Source of the DNA: Njordibacter sp028825405
Lineage (GTDB): Bacteria; Pseudomonadota; Gammaproteobacteria; Pseudomonadales; Balneatricaceae
Assembly: GCF_047730065.1 (NCBI RefSeq)
Contig: NZ_CP159829.1
Location: forward strand, 868,001-932,000
Direction: 5' to 3'
Length of the DNA stretch: 64,000 nt
Shown: piece after piece, positions 26,191 to 34,804 of the stretch
How the letters are laid out: each line of letters starts with the position of its first letter
Position numbering within the stretch: position 1 is the stretch's first letter
The notes under the pieces: generated by a model
Seen by the model: the letters and a program-made list of their open reading frames with translations, nothing else
Told to the model about the DNA's origin: nothing
The model's database searches: none
Translations under genes and position numbers: made by a program

Positions 26191-26988
26191 CTAGATTCGT
26201 CCAAAATGACCGAATAATTGAAAAAGATGACCTGGAGAAAGTAATCTAGCACTGGTGACAATTTTCTGGCCAGACCAAGTTCGACGTTTTATTTGGAGGC
26301 AGGCTTGGGTTGAATTAATTGCCAGTTGCTGGGCCTCAATCACGTTTGGAATGACGGCTTCTACTAAATGCTCACCTTCAGTAATAGGGGCGACTTTATT
26401 TAGATAAGCAAAGGGTGTTAATTGAGTAAAGTCTTGTTGGCCGTAGTTTGGCACCAAGGTAGCGTTCACAATACGTTGTTCTAATTGAATTGGCTGTTGA
26501 TCTTCAAGGTGAATTAAAGTTGACTTAAAAATGATTTCACCAGTACGTACCCCAAGTCGTAAAGCTTGGTCTGTATTTGCTTTAACTGATTGTAATTCAA
26601 CAACTACTGTTTCATGCTTGTGACCTCGGTCAGCAATTTCTTGGGCAATGTTGTGCACTTCAAATAATGCAGAATGGGCTTTTTGGGGAGCCACAAATGT
26701 GCCCACGCCTTGCTGGCGAATAAGCACTCCATCGGTGGCGAGTTCTCGTAACGCCCGATTCACCGTCATGCGACTCACGCCTAAAGCGTTCACCATTTGG
26801 GCTTCAGATGGCAAGCGTTGCTCTGGCATCCAATTGGATGACTCTATATTCTCTAAAATGGCGCTTTTTAGTCGAGCATAAATGGGTGCATTGGTATTAG
26901 GAAGCGCATTCAATAAACTTTGAGTGGTATCTGCTTGAGGAATATTCACAAGGGGCCCATAGATTGTGGTTCTGCTTGGAGTATACAA
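26191..26988 (-). CDS. hutC: histidine utilisation repressor, GntR/HutC family
   Basis: A GntR-family repressor with an N-terminal winged helix-turn-helix (PIYARLKSAILENIES, LPSEAQMVNALGVSRMTVNRALREL, VGTFVAP at residues about 35-107) and a C-terminal UTRA ligand domain (110-265). HutC binds urocanate and releases hut promoters. The longest frame begins with TTG at 26988. No ATG or good ribosome site exists upstream of the HTH, so the true start (26988, or GTG at 26949) is uncertain, and the first 32 residues may not all be translated. It lies between two operator-like sites, so autoregulation is likely. Confidence 0.88.
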   Translation of the reverse strand: MYTPSRTTIYGPLVNIPQADTTQSLLNALPNTNAPIYARLKSAILENIESSNWMPEQRLPSEAQMVNALGVSRMTVNRALRELATDGVLIRQQGVGTFVAPQKAHSALFEVHNIAQEIADRGHKHETVVVELQSVKANTDQALRLGVRTGEIIFKSTLIHLEDQQPIQLEQRIVNATLVPNYGQQDFTQLTPFAYLNKVAPITEGEHLVEAVIPNVIEAQQLAINSTQACLQIKRRTWSGQKIVTSARLLSPGHLFQLFGHFGRI

Positions 26989-27012
26989 TCTTGACTTGGC
27001 TATGCCAATTCA

Positions 27013-27032
27013 TGTAATGTCTATACAAGTTA
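27013..27032. promoter_or_regulatory. HutC-type operator between hutC and hutF
   Basis: TGTAATGTCTATACAAGTTA matches the hutU operator at about 15 of 20 positions, including TGT, TATACA and AGT. It sits 28 bp before the hutF start and 24 bp before the hutC frame. A weaker GTATACAA match overlaps the first hutC codons near 26981. Control of both divergent genes by HutC is inferred. Confidence 0.55.
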
Positions 27033-27060
27033 AACACATCCTACCATGAGAGTACTAATA

Positions 27061-28431
27061 ATGGACCAAGTTTACTTTGCCAACCAAGCTTTAATCATCA
27101 CAGGCTGGGCTAACAACGTAAAAATCACCGTCACTAACGGTGTTATTAGTCACCTTGAAACTAATCAAACGACGCATGAGAGCCAGCAAGGGTGTCACAC
27201 ATTAGCAGGTCCAGTTCTACCTGGCATGGTGAATCTTCATTCACATGCGTTTCAAAGGGCAATGGCCGGCTTGGCTGAAGTGTGTTTAGACCCGCAAGAC
27301 AGTTTTTGGAGTTGGCGCGATCTAATGTATGGGTTAGTGGCCAAATTAAACCCCCAACAAGTTGGGCAAATTGCGACTTATCTCTATATCGAAATGCTCA
27401 AAGCTGGTTACACACAAGTGGCTGAGTTTCATTATTTGCATCATCAACAAAGTGGTCAAGCTTACGACAACCCTGCGGAAATGGCCTTACAAGTTCGACA
27501 AGCGGCAGTTGATGCGGGCATTGGCCAGACCTTATTGCCGGTACTGTATAGCCATTCAGGATTTGGGGGTCAGGCTCCCAATGGGGGCCAAGCTCGCTTT
27601 ATTCATGATCTTGATGGTTACTTGCGTCTGCAAGAGCAATTAAGCCAAAACATGGATAGTTTGAAGCATAACCAAGGCTTATGTTTTCATTCTTTGCGAG
27701 CGGTGACAAAATCACAAATGCAAACTGCATTATCAAGCCTGCCAAGAACTTGGCCGGTGCATATCCACGTTGCGGAGCAAACAAAAGAAGTCGATGATTG
27801 CATTGCTTGGAGTGGACAGCGGCCAGTAGAGTGGTTAGCGAATGAAGTAGGGTTTGACGCACGCTGGTGTTTAATCCATGCCACCCATGTGAGCCAGAAA
27901 GAAGTAAAAACCATTGCTGACAGCCAAGCTGTTGTTGGTTTATGTCCCAGCACTGAAGCCAATTTAGGTGATGGCATTTTCCCCATTACTGATTTAGTAG
28001 CTCAAGGTGGTCGCTTTGGTGTGGGTTCCGATAGCCATGTGTGTGTCTCTGTAGCAGAAGAGTTACGGTTATTAGAATATGGTCAGCGTTTGCGCGATCA
28101 GCAACGTAATCGCATTTATGGTAATGACCAACCTAGTGTAGGAGATTTTATTTACCAAACCAGCGTGGCGGGTGGCAACGCCGCCTGCAACATTAATACT
28201 GGCCTGCGTGTGGGTGCCCGCGCTGACTTTATTACCTTGGACACTAGCCATCCTCTTTTAGCCTCAGCTAAGCCAGAACAACTGATCAATCGCTGGACTT
28301 TTGGTATTAATCACAACCCAGTAAGAGATGTATTTGTGGCGGGTGAGCAGGTGGTTGCTGCGGGTTGTCATAAACTTGAAGACTCTGCATGTGTAGGGCT
28401 TATAAAGAGCTTGAAAGAGTTGTTAGCTTGA
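27061..28431 (+). CDS. hutF: formimidoylglutamate deiminase
   Basis: A 456-residue amidohydrolase that deiminates N-formimino-L-glutamate to N-formyl-L-glutamate plus ammonia. Metal motifs are NLHSHAFQRAMAGLAE, the VHIHVAEQTKEVDDC block, and the SDSHVCVSV segment with Asp, as in HutF. The ATG at 27061 has GAGAG eight nt upstream; an ATG at 27046 has no ribosome site. HutF defines the five-step hut route that needs HutG (formylglutamate deformylase), which is not in the window. Divergent from hutC and likely HutC-controlled. Confidence 0.93.
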   Translation: MDQVYFANQALIITGWANNVKITVTNGVISHLETNQTTHESQQGCHTLAGPVLPGMVNLHSHAFQRAMAGLAEVCLDPQDSFWSWRDLMYGLVAKLNPQQVGQIATYLYIEMLKAGYTQVAEFHYLHHQQSGQAYDNPAEMALQVRQAAVDAGIGQTLLPVLYSHSGFGGQAPNGGQARFIHDLDGYLRLQEQLSQNMDSLKHNQGLCFHSLRAVTKSQMQTALSSLPRTWPVHIHVAEQTKEVDDCIAWSGQRPVEWLANEVGFDARWCLIHATHVSQKEVKTIADSQAVVGLCPSTEANLGDGIFPITDLVAQGGRFGVGSDSHVCVSVAEELRLLEYGQRLRDQQRNRIYGNDQPSVGDFIYQTSVAGGNAACNINTGLRVGARADFITLDTSHPLLASAKPEQLINRWTFGINHNPVRDVFVAGEQVVAAGCHKLEDSACVGLIKSLKELLA

Positions 28432-28592
28432 CCCTAGAACACACTGGCAAAGGATATAAAGGTATTTATTGATGCGCAAAGGCCGTCCTAAACGGCGACA
28501 CAGATTTAACTTTGCCTGCAAAAATTGCGCAAGCTTCAAGGGTCACATACTATACATTAGAAGATGTTGATTTTATAAGAGGTTTTAAGGCT

Positions 28593-29510
28593 ATGAACTT
28601 TTGTAAACAGAGAGTCATGGAGGTTTTAAGTAAGGGTGACCTTAACGACTCGACGAGTCGAGTGTGTGACTTATTCCTATCCATTTTAATACTACTTAAC
28701 CTTGTGGCTGTGTGCTTAGAATCTGTTGACTCGATCAACCTCCAATATCATCACCAACTGATGATGTTTGAATGGTTTTCCGTGTCTATATTTTTGATTG
28801 AATACCTACTGCGTATTTGGTCCATTACGGCAGACGACTCAGCGCGGGGTGCAACCCCTTGGGGGCGTCGCAGTTCCTATATTTTTAGTTTTACCGGCAT
28901 CATTGATTTAGCCGCCTTTTTACCCAGTATTTTGCCCCTCATTATGGGAGGCTTAGATCTGCGCTGGCTGCGTGTGTTGCGGCTACTGAGGTTGCTAAAA
29001 ATGTCCCATTACTCCTCGGCCCTAGAGGATTTAGTCTCGGCGGTGCATGAAGAACGACGCTCTTTTGCCGCCACGCTTTACCTATTGGCAATCGCGTTAT
29101 TCTTATCCAGTTCAATGATGTACCTAGCCGAAAGTGACGTTCAGCCTGATAATTTTAAATCGATTCCAGAGTCAATGTGGTGGTCATTAATTACGCTGAC
29201 TACGGTAGGTTATGGAGACGTTTACCCTATTACACCGATTGGTAAGTTCATCGGTGCTTTGACGGCATTGATGGGGGTCTGCACAGTGGCTTTGCTCACA
29301 GGTATTGTAGCCTCAGCCTTTTCCAATCAAATGGTGCGCCGAGAGGCTATTTTTGAGGCTGAAATTAACGCAGCCATGAGTGATGGTATTATTACCAGTG
29401 ATGAAAAACTCCACATTGAAACCATTAGGGCGCGCTTTAATATACCAGAAGAACACGCCAAAGCCATTTTAGACTTATTGTCTGAGAAGAAAGGTCCTAA
29501 AACACCCTAA
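28593..29510 (+). CDS. voltage-gated-type potassium channel with C-terminal TerB-like segment
   Basis: A 305-residue six-transmembrane ion channel. S4 carries regularly spaced charges Arg124, 127, 130, 133 and Lys136 (LRWLRVLRLLRLLKM), the Kv-type voltage-sensor pattern. The K+ selectivity filter is TTVGYGD at residues 203-209, between S5 and S6. After S6, residues about 250-300 form a short acidic helical segment with SDGIITSDEKLHIETI, resembling the repeat of TerB/DjlA-like domains. The ATG at 28593 has AAGAGG 10 nt upstream and starts just before S1; a TTG at 28512 is possible but unsupported. Stands alone. Confidence 0.87.
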   Translation: MNFCKQRVMEVLSKGDLNDSTSRVCDLFLSILILLNLVAVCLESVDSINLQYHHQLMMFEWFSVSIFLIEYLLRIWSITADDSARGATPWGRRSSYIFSFTGIIDLAAFLPSILPLIMGGLDLRWLRVLRLLRLLKMSHYSSALEDLVSAVHEERRSFAATLYLLAIALFLSSSMMYLAESDVQPDNFKSIPESMWWSLITLTTVGYGDVYPITPIGKFIGALTALMGVCTVALLTGIVASAFSNQMVRREAIFEAEINAAMSDGIITSDEKLHIETIRARFNIPEEHAKAILDLLSEKKGPKTP

Positions 29511-29519
29511 AACGATGTT

Positions 29520-29549
29520 AGTCATTAATAATTGATTAACCTAATGACT
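29520..29549. terminator. inverted repeat between convergent K+ channel and aldolase genes
   Basis: AGTCATTA (29520-29527) and TAATGACT (29542-29549) are perfect 8-bp arms with a 14-nt loop, in the 89-bp gap between two convergent genes. There is no strong T-run, so this is a weak terminator candidate. Confidence 0.3.
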
Positions 29550-29599
29550 GCCTCAGCTAATTAGCTCTGCTAAATAACTCTGCTAGATGAATAGCCTAT

Positions 29600-30367
29600 T
29601 TAGTTTTTGTAGGAAGGGTCGAGCCGATTCTGCAAGCGAATCATCGCCTGCCACGCAATGTGAACGTCATTACAGGGCTGGTCTCCCTTAGGTGCCGTAG
29701 TTTTTGCCAATTCGCGCACAGAGGCTGTATCGGGCAGGTGATAATTTACCCCCGATGACACAACATCAGTTTGTATTTTGCAAGAGGTTTCCAGCATGTA
29801 CAAAAAGTAAAAGGCTTCTCCAACCGTCCTGCCCGCCGCTAATAAACCATGATTGTGCATGATCATTAACCACTTATCAGCCATATCTTGGCCCAGCTGG
29901 TGGCAATACTCAGGGTGGTCTTTGCTGGCAACACCATAGTGATTGTAACAAACCAGATCCTGAATCTCTCCCGCTTGCTGTGATAGGGGTAATAAACCCA
30001 TTTTCATGCAGGACACAGCAATACCTGCTCGCGTGTGACTATGTAATAAAACATTAATATCAGGACGAGCTTTAAATACGGCAGTATGGATATAGTGACC
30101 CGCATCATTGTAGGGGTAGTCTCCACTAATGACTTTCCCATCAAAGTCTACCTTGAGTAAATTAGAGGCAGTAATTTCCTCAAACAAAAGCCCATAGGGG
30201 TTGATCAAATACTGATTTTCATGGCCTGGCACTCGAGCTGTTAAATGGGTAAAAATTAAATCCGTCCAACCAAACTTAACAAATAGCCGATAGCATGCGG
30301 CAAGGTCACAGCGAACCTGCCATTCTGCATCAGACATTTTTTGGTTCACTTTTAAAATTGTACTCAT
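29600..30367 (-). CDS. class II aldolase/adducin-family protein
   Basis: A 255-residue protein of the class II aldolase/adducin family. Zinc-ligand motifs are LLHSHTRAGIAVS and MIMHNHGLLAAGRTVGEAF, and the N-terminal FTHLTARVPG block is typical. Characterised relatives include fuculose-1-phosphate aldolase and ribulose-5-phosphate epimerase, but this adducin-like branch is mostly of unknown function. The start at 30367 (MSTILKV) has GAGG eight nt upstream; a longer frame to 30391 is less likely. No operon partners. Confidence 0.85.
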   Translation of the reverse strand: MSTILKVNQKMSDAEWQVRCDLAACYRLFVKFGWTDLIFTHLTARVPGHENQYLINPYGLLFEEITASNLLKVDFDGKVISGDYPYNDAGHYIHTAVFKARPDINVLLHSHTRAGIAVSCMKMGLLPLSQQAGEIQDLVCYNHYGVASKDHPEYCHQLGQDMADKWLMIMHNHGLLAAGRTVGEAFYFLYMLETSCKIQTDVVSSGVNYHLPDTASVRELAKTTAPKGDQPCNDVHIAWQAMIRLQNRLDPSYKN

Positions 30368-30448
30368 TGTTAATACCTCGACCATGACCAACCATAGTTT
30401 AGTGTAAATTAAATCTAGCGCGTGTCACAACAGCTATTCAAGCATTTA

Positions 30449-30479
30449 AAATAACCCCAACCATGAGACTCATTGGGTT
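30449..30479 (-). terminator. terminator overlapping the stop of the DUF2938 gene
   Basis: Read on the minus strand, AACCCAA and TTGGGGTT pair (one bulged C) around a second stem, ATGA/TCAT, and the hairpin runs into ATTTTA. It overlaps the TAA of the DUF2938 gene. Confidence 0.55.
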
Positions 30480-30966
30480 AAAACAATGCCAGTGACAGGG
30501 TCCACGAAAAGTACAATGCCACCCCAAATATTAGGTGCACAGATAAATTAAGAGCCCTTATTGTATTGGGTTTGTCGGCTAATCTGGCAAACAAACCTAA
30601 TCCTAACGCAGGTTGTAGAACTAACCATGGTGCTATTAAAGTAACGAATCCATAGATAATAGCAGATGTTAAAGAAGGGTCGTTGCTAACGATAAAAACC
30701 ATCAATATGACATATAAATAGGCGTATCCAATGCCAATAATATAATGGAACAACCAGCCGATAGTCTGCTCGTACTTTACAGGCTTTGATTGGCTTATGG
30801 GCCGGTGTATAATTTGGCCAGTGCGAAGATGCGCACACCACCTGCCAACCATGCTCCAATTGGTGGTGGGGAGTTTGAAAATTGTGCTTAATATAACCGC
30901 CCATATGTCGATAACTAAAGTAGCGACGATGCCCATGAAGATAACTTGTGCTATGAACAGTGCCAA
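30478..30966 (-). CDS. DUF2938-family membrane protein
   Basis: A 162-residue protein with four or five membrane helices (about 3-25, 68-88, 97-118 and 140-158). The segments NWSMVGRWCAHLRTGQ and GWLFHYIIGIGYAYLY, then TLIAPWLVLQPALGLG, match the uncharacterised DUF2938 family. Function unknown. Single gene with its own terminator. Confidence 0.75.
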   Translation of the reverse strand: MALFIAQVIFMGIVATLVIDIWAVILSTIFKLPTTNWSMVGRWCAHLRTGQIIHRPISQSKPVKYEQTIGWLFHYIIGIGYAYLYVILMVFIVSNDPSLTSAIIYGFVTLIAPWLVLQPALGLGLFARLADKPNTIRALNLSVHLIFGVALYFSWTLSLALF

Positions 30967-31232
30967 TGGTGGTAGTTAATTAGCTTGCTATGCCTGATCA
31001 ACCTATTTTAGGTGTGTTAGTCATACAAGTCTATGGTATTTGATTGCGTGCTTAGATTCTGATTTTATGGGGGTTTTAGTTGATCTTGGTATGCTTTAAG
31101 GCAGCTAAGATTGAGAATGACAAATGTTCTCCCGTCTATAACCATTTTTTAAAAGCCTTTATAATATCGCGCTTTTCACAGTCCAAGCACCCTGAGCATG
31201 GACGTTTAAAAAATAACGCATAGGAATTTCTA

Positions 31233-33296
31233 TTGGGCCATAAAATGATAGTGCTAACTAATTTTGCAAAAGGTCGTGAGGCGTCAAAATCAGGTGATTT
31301 TAAGACAGCTCTAGCGCAGTGGAAGCCCTTAGCAGAGCAAGGTGATGCAAAGGCTCAGTTTAGTTTGGGCTTAATGTACGACAATGGGCACGGTGTTCTA
31401 CAAAATCATGAGACAGCCGCTAAGTGGATTACCTTAGCAGCAGAGCAGGCCTACGTTAACGCTCAATGTAACTTAGGGGTTATGTATCATAATGGCGAAG
31501 GTGTGCCACAAGACGACAAGATCGCGGCGCAATGGTTTACGCTAGCGGCTGAGCAGGGGCATGCTCAAGCGCAAACCAATTTGGCTTTTTTATATGAAGA
31601 CGGGCATGGCGTCCAACAGAACGAGAAGACTGCTGCCGAGTGGTTCATCTTGGCTGCTGAGCAGGGTAATGCGAACGCTCAATCCAATCTAGGACGCATG
31701 TATTTAGCTGGAGAAGCAGTCTCACAGAGCTATCAAACTGCCTTTGAATGTTTTAGCAAAGCTGCTGAACAGGGTCATATTGAAGCTCAATATAATCTGG
31801 GCCATGCTTATATCGAAGGCTATGGGGTATTAAAAAATACCCATACTGCTGCGCTTTGGTACACCAAAGCTGCAGCAAAGGGGCATGCTAAAGCCCAATA
31901 TGATTTGGCACAACTATACCGAGGTAAAGATGGCGCTCCTCTGGATGAGCAAGCCACTTTAAAATGGTGTACCAAAGCTGCTGAACAAGGTTATACGCCT
32001 GCCCAAAATTACTTGGGATTAATGTACAAACGCGGTGAAGGGGTACCCCAAAACGGTGAGGCTGCTGTTTATTGGTATACCAAAGCAGCTGAAAAAGGGG
32101 ATGTAATGTCTCAATATCATCTTGGCAATATGTATGGCCTTGGCGATGGCATTCCCAAAAACGGTAAGGTCGCCCTTTATTGGTATACCAAAGCCGCTGA
32201 GCAGGGGCATGCCAAAGCTCAATTTAATTTAGGCAACATGCACAGCCTTGGTGAAGTGATTCCTCAAAATAGTGAACTCGCTGCGTATTGGTTTATTAAA
32301 TCTGCAGAACAAGGGCACATGGTGGCTCAATTTAATATGGGTGTTGCATATGCCAATGGAGAAGGTGCGCCAAAAAATATTTCAGCAGCTTTAAATTGGT
32401 ATAGCAAAGCAACGGAACAAGGGCATGCAAAAGCTGAATATCAGCTGGGCCTCATGCACAAACGGGGTGATGGCGTGCCCCAAAGTGATGAAGCTGCTGT
32501 TATTTGGTTTACCAAATCTGCTGCGCAGGATAATGCCAGTGCTCAATTTAATTTGGGGCTCATGTTTGATGAGGGTAAGGGCGTCATAAAGAATTCTAAA
32601 ACAGCAGCTCATTGGTACATTCTTGCGACTCAGCAGGGCTATGCAGAAGCCCAGTTGAACTTAGCATTAATGTATGAAGTAGGTAGAGGCGTGCCAAAAA
32701 ATGCCCCAACAGCATTAAAACTATTCGCCTTAGCGGCTGAGCAAGGCGTTGCTTTAGCTCAATACAATATGGCTGTAGCCTTTGAAACAGGCGAAGGTGC
32801 TCCAAAAGATCTGACTTTAGCTTTTGAATGGTATCGCCAAGCGGCTGAGCAGGGTCACGCTCAAGCACAATACAATTTAGGGCTCTTTTATAAACGTGGC
32901 GATGGCGCACCAAAGAATGAACTGATGGCGATTAAATGGCTGACCTTAGCAGCAGAGCAAGGAAATGCCAGTGCTCAGCTTAACATAGGGCTAATGTACG
33001 AAGATGGCAAAGGTGTTGAAGAAAATGGCAAGATAGCCGTTCATTGGTACACTTTAGCGGCTAAACAGGGCCATGCCCAAGCGCAAACTAATCTAGGGTT
33101 TATGTACGAAGATGGCAGTGGCATTGCAAAAGATCGAGAACGCGCATACATGTGGTATAACTTGAGTGCCATTAACGGCAATAAACGAGGCACTAAAAAC
33201 AAAGATCAAGTGGCTAAACTCATGACAACATCGGCTATTTCCAAAGCTGAGAAAATGTCTAAGCGCTGCTTAGATACTGACTATGCAGAGGTTTGA
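31233..33296 (+). CDS. large Sel1-like repeat (SLR) protein
   Basis: A 687-residue solenoid of 17 full and one degenerate 36-residue Sel1 repeats, with the consensus A-x2-W-x-x3-AAEQG-x-A-x-AQ-x-NLG-x-MY-x-x-G-x-GV-x2-N, filling residues about 22-665. No signal peptide or membrane segment is seen, so it is probably cytoplasmic. Such solenoids bind proteins and act as scaffolds in signalling, stress responses or contact with hosts; no partner domain is fused here. The TTG at 31233 has AGGAA six nt upstream and is preferred; the in-frame ATG at 31245 lacks a well-placed ribosome site. It precedes a small orphan gene by 77 bp. Confidence 0.85.
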   Translation: MGHKMIVLTNFAKGREASKSGDFKTALAQWKPLAEQGDAKAQFSLGLMYDNGHGVLQNHETAAKWITLAAEQAYVNAQCNLGVMYHNGEGVPQDDKIAAQWFTLAAEQGHAQAQTNLAFLYEDGHGVQQNEKTAAEWFILAAEQGNANAQSNLGRMYLAGEAVSQSYQTAFECFSKAAEQGHIEAQYNLGHAYIEGYGVLKNTHTAALWYTKAAAKGHAKAQYDLAQLYRGKDGAPLDEQATLKWCTKAAEQGYTPAQNYLGLMYKRGEGVPQNGEAAVYWYTKAAEKGDVMSQYHLGNMYGLGDGIPKNGKVALYWYTKAAEQGHAKAQFNLGNMHSLGEVIPQNSELAAYWFIKSAEQGHMVAQFNMGVAYANGEGAPKNISAALNWYSKATEQGHAKAEYQLGLMHKRGDGVPQSDEAAVIWFTKSAAQDNASAQFNLGLMFDEGKGVIKNSKTAAHWYILATQQGYAEAQLNLALMYEVGRGVPKNAPTALKLFALAAEQGVALAQYNMAVAFETGEGAPKDLTLAFEWYRQAAEQGHAQAQYNLGLFYKRGDGAPKNELMAIKWLTLAAEQGNASAQLNIGLMYEDGKGVEENGKIAVHWYTLAAKQGHAQAQTNLGFMYEDGSGIAKDRERAYMWYNLSAINGNKRGTKNKDQVAKLMTTSAISKAEKMSKRCLDTDYAEV

Positions 33297-33373
33297 CTTG
33301 TTGACTGCATAGGCCAATATTCAAGTGTGGTTTTGCCTCAGGTTCAAAAAACTGATCAATAAAGGCCCTAATA

Positions 33374-33676
33374 ATGAATCAAGCACAAACCGCAGTGGCA
33401 AGATTAGAAGCCATACTAATCGACGTTTACTGCACCTACCGAGACCAAGGTGCAATGCCTAAAGATCGCAAACAATATTTTAGTGGCTTTGCTGATGCCT
33501 TAATGACCCTTGAAGTGATTGATCAAGCCCAGTTAAATGACACGATTGAAGCAGCCAACATAACTGTTTTTCAAATGTCGTTGCAGCAAAGGCGAGAAGA
33601 AATTGACATCAAAGCTGATCCATCCATGTTTGATTCTCCAGCGTGGATAAGGCAAGGCAAGACCATTCGCTTTTAA
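33374..33676 (+). CDS. small protein of unknown function
   Basis: A 100-residue soluble protein, mostly predicted helical, with an acidic middle and a C-terminal SPAWIRQGKTIRF. The helix LEAILIDVYCTYRDQG leads into FSGFADALMTLEVID. No family recognised. It starts with ATG 77 bp after the Sel1 gene on the same strand and could be co-transcribed with it. The clean frame and normal codon use support a real gene. Confidence 0.55.
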   Translation: MNQAQTAVARLEAILIDVYCTYRDQGAMPKDRKQYFSGFADALMTLEVIDQAQLNDTIEAANITVFQMSLQQRREEIDIKADPSMFDSPAWIRQGKTIRF

Positions 33677-33931
33677 GTATTGTATAACGCAGAAATATTG
33701 GATTATCGATCTAGTGTGTGCTTTTTCATGTCACTTTTAAGCGGATTAAAGCGAATGCTCATCGGCACCTGCTTTGTTCGTGTTTGCTAAAGGCTAACCT
33801 CACTTATTTTTCACCTGTTGCCCATCTATTCCCGTCATACTCTTGTCTAACGCCATCCGCATTTTATGGCTGTGTCGTCATTTTTTAGTGTGTATACTCA
33901 TGAGCTATGCATGAGTGGAATTAAAATCATT

Positions 33932-34804
33932 ATGTTATTCACCCCAACGGATCAAAACAAGCAAGATTATAGACAACAAGGCTTCCTCGTAGTCGATAAA
34001 ATATTGCCTCCTGAGCAACTGTTAAAGCTACACCAGGCCTTTGATGACGTGTTTAATGGAATCTTTGAAACCGGCATTACACCAGATGAAGTCAACTGGC
34101 AATATGGGTCGGGTGATCCAAGTCTGACGCGTCAGGTGTGCAATGGTTGGAAGGCTAACCGCACCATCGCACAGGTAGTGCTGAGTGAATCCTTAGGTCG
34201 CAGTGTTGCGCAACTTGCGGGCTGGCCTGGGGTTAGAATTATGATCGACAATCTACTCGCCAAACCTCAAGGAGCCAGGTCCTTGGGCTACCATCAAGAT
34301 AGTGCCTACTTGTCATGGTTTAGCCCCAGTGACCTCATATCCTGCTGGATTGCCTTAGACGATACCACTCAATCTGGTGGCACTTTAGAATTTGTTAAAG
34401 GTTCACACCAATGGCAAAAAAGCACACCCTCTGGTGAGTTTCATGGGCCTGAAGATTATCACAAGCCCATGCATCATGCTGCTCAAAACCAAGGTGTGGA
34501 ACCTCAGATTGAGTATGTTGAGGTAAAAGCTGGAGGTGGGTCTGTACATCATGGCTGGACTTGGCATGGCTCTGGCGCTAATGAAACGGCGTCGCCTCGG
34601 CGAGCGTTGGTGCTGCATTTAATGCGCTGTGATGCAGAATATGACCCCACTAAATTTGACAAGGGCATAGGTCCTATCTATAGCCGCTACAAACACCTAG
34701 GTGATAACCTTTTAGATGAAAACTATTTTCCTATTTTATGGCATGAAGATGGCAGCAGAACCGAAACCATCGATGATTATTTAGTATCTCTGGAGCCAAT
34801 GTGA
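33932..34804 (+). CDS. phytanoyl-CoA dioxygenase (PhyH) family Fe(II)/2OG oxygenase
   Basis: A 290-residue PhyH-family oxygenase. Iron ligands are His121 and Asp123 (GYHQDSAYLSW) and a distal His212 (WHGSGANE), with Arg223 in SPRRAL as the 2-oxoglutarate anchor; IALDDTTQSGGTLEFVKGSH is the typical core strand-loop. Bacterial relatives hydroxylate ectoine, proline and other small metabolites as well as acyl-CoAs. The ATG at 33932 is chosen because it begins the conserved domain; upstream ATG/GTG codons are possible. It overlaps the next gene by 4 bp (GTGA), so both are translationally coupled. Confidence 0.82.
   Translation: MLFTPTDQNKQDYRQQGFLVVDKILPPEQLLKLHQAFDDVFNGIFETGITPDEVNWQYGSGDPSLTRQVCNGWKANRTIAQVVLSESLGRSVAQLAGWPGVRIMIDNLLAKPQGARSLGYHQDSAYLSWFSPSDLISCWIALDDTTQSGGTLEFVKGSHQWQKSTPSGEFHGPEDYHKPMHHAAQNQGVEPQIEYVEVKAGGGSVHHGWTWHGSGANETASPRRALVLHLMRCDAEYDPTKFDKGIGPIYSRYKHLGDNLLDENYFPILWHEDGSRTETIDDYLVSLEPM

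Noticed and set aside
28471..28569. 32-codon basic peptide frame before the K+ channel gene
   Set aside because: MRKGRPKRRHRF looks DNA-binding-like, but there is no ribosome site and no recognised family; likely chance.
32596..32913. 105-codon frame antisense to the Sel1 gene
   Set aside because: Arises from the periodic Sel1 codons and repeats with the same 108-bp period as the repeats.
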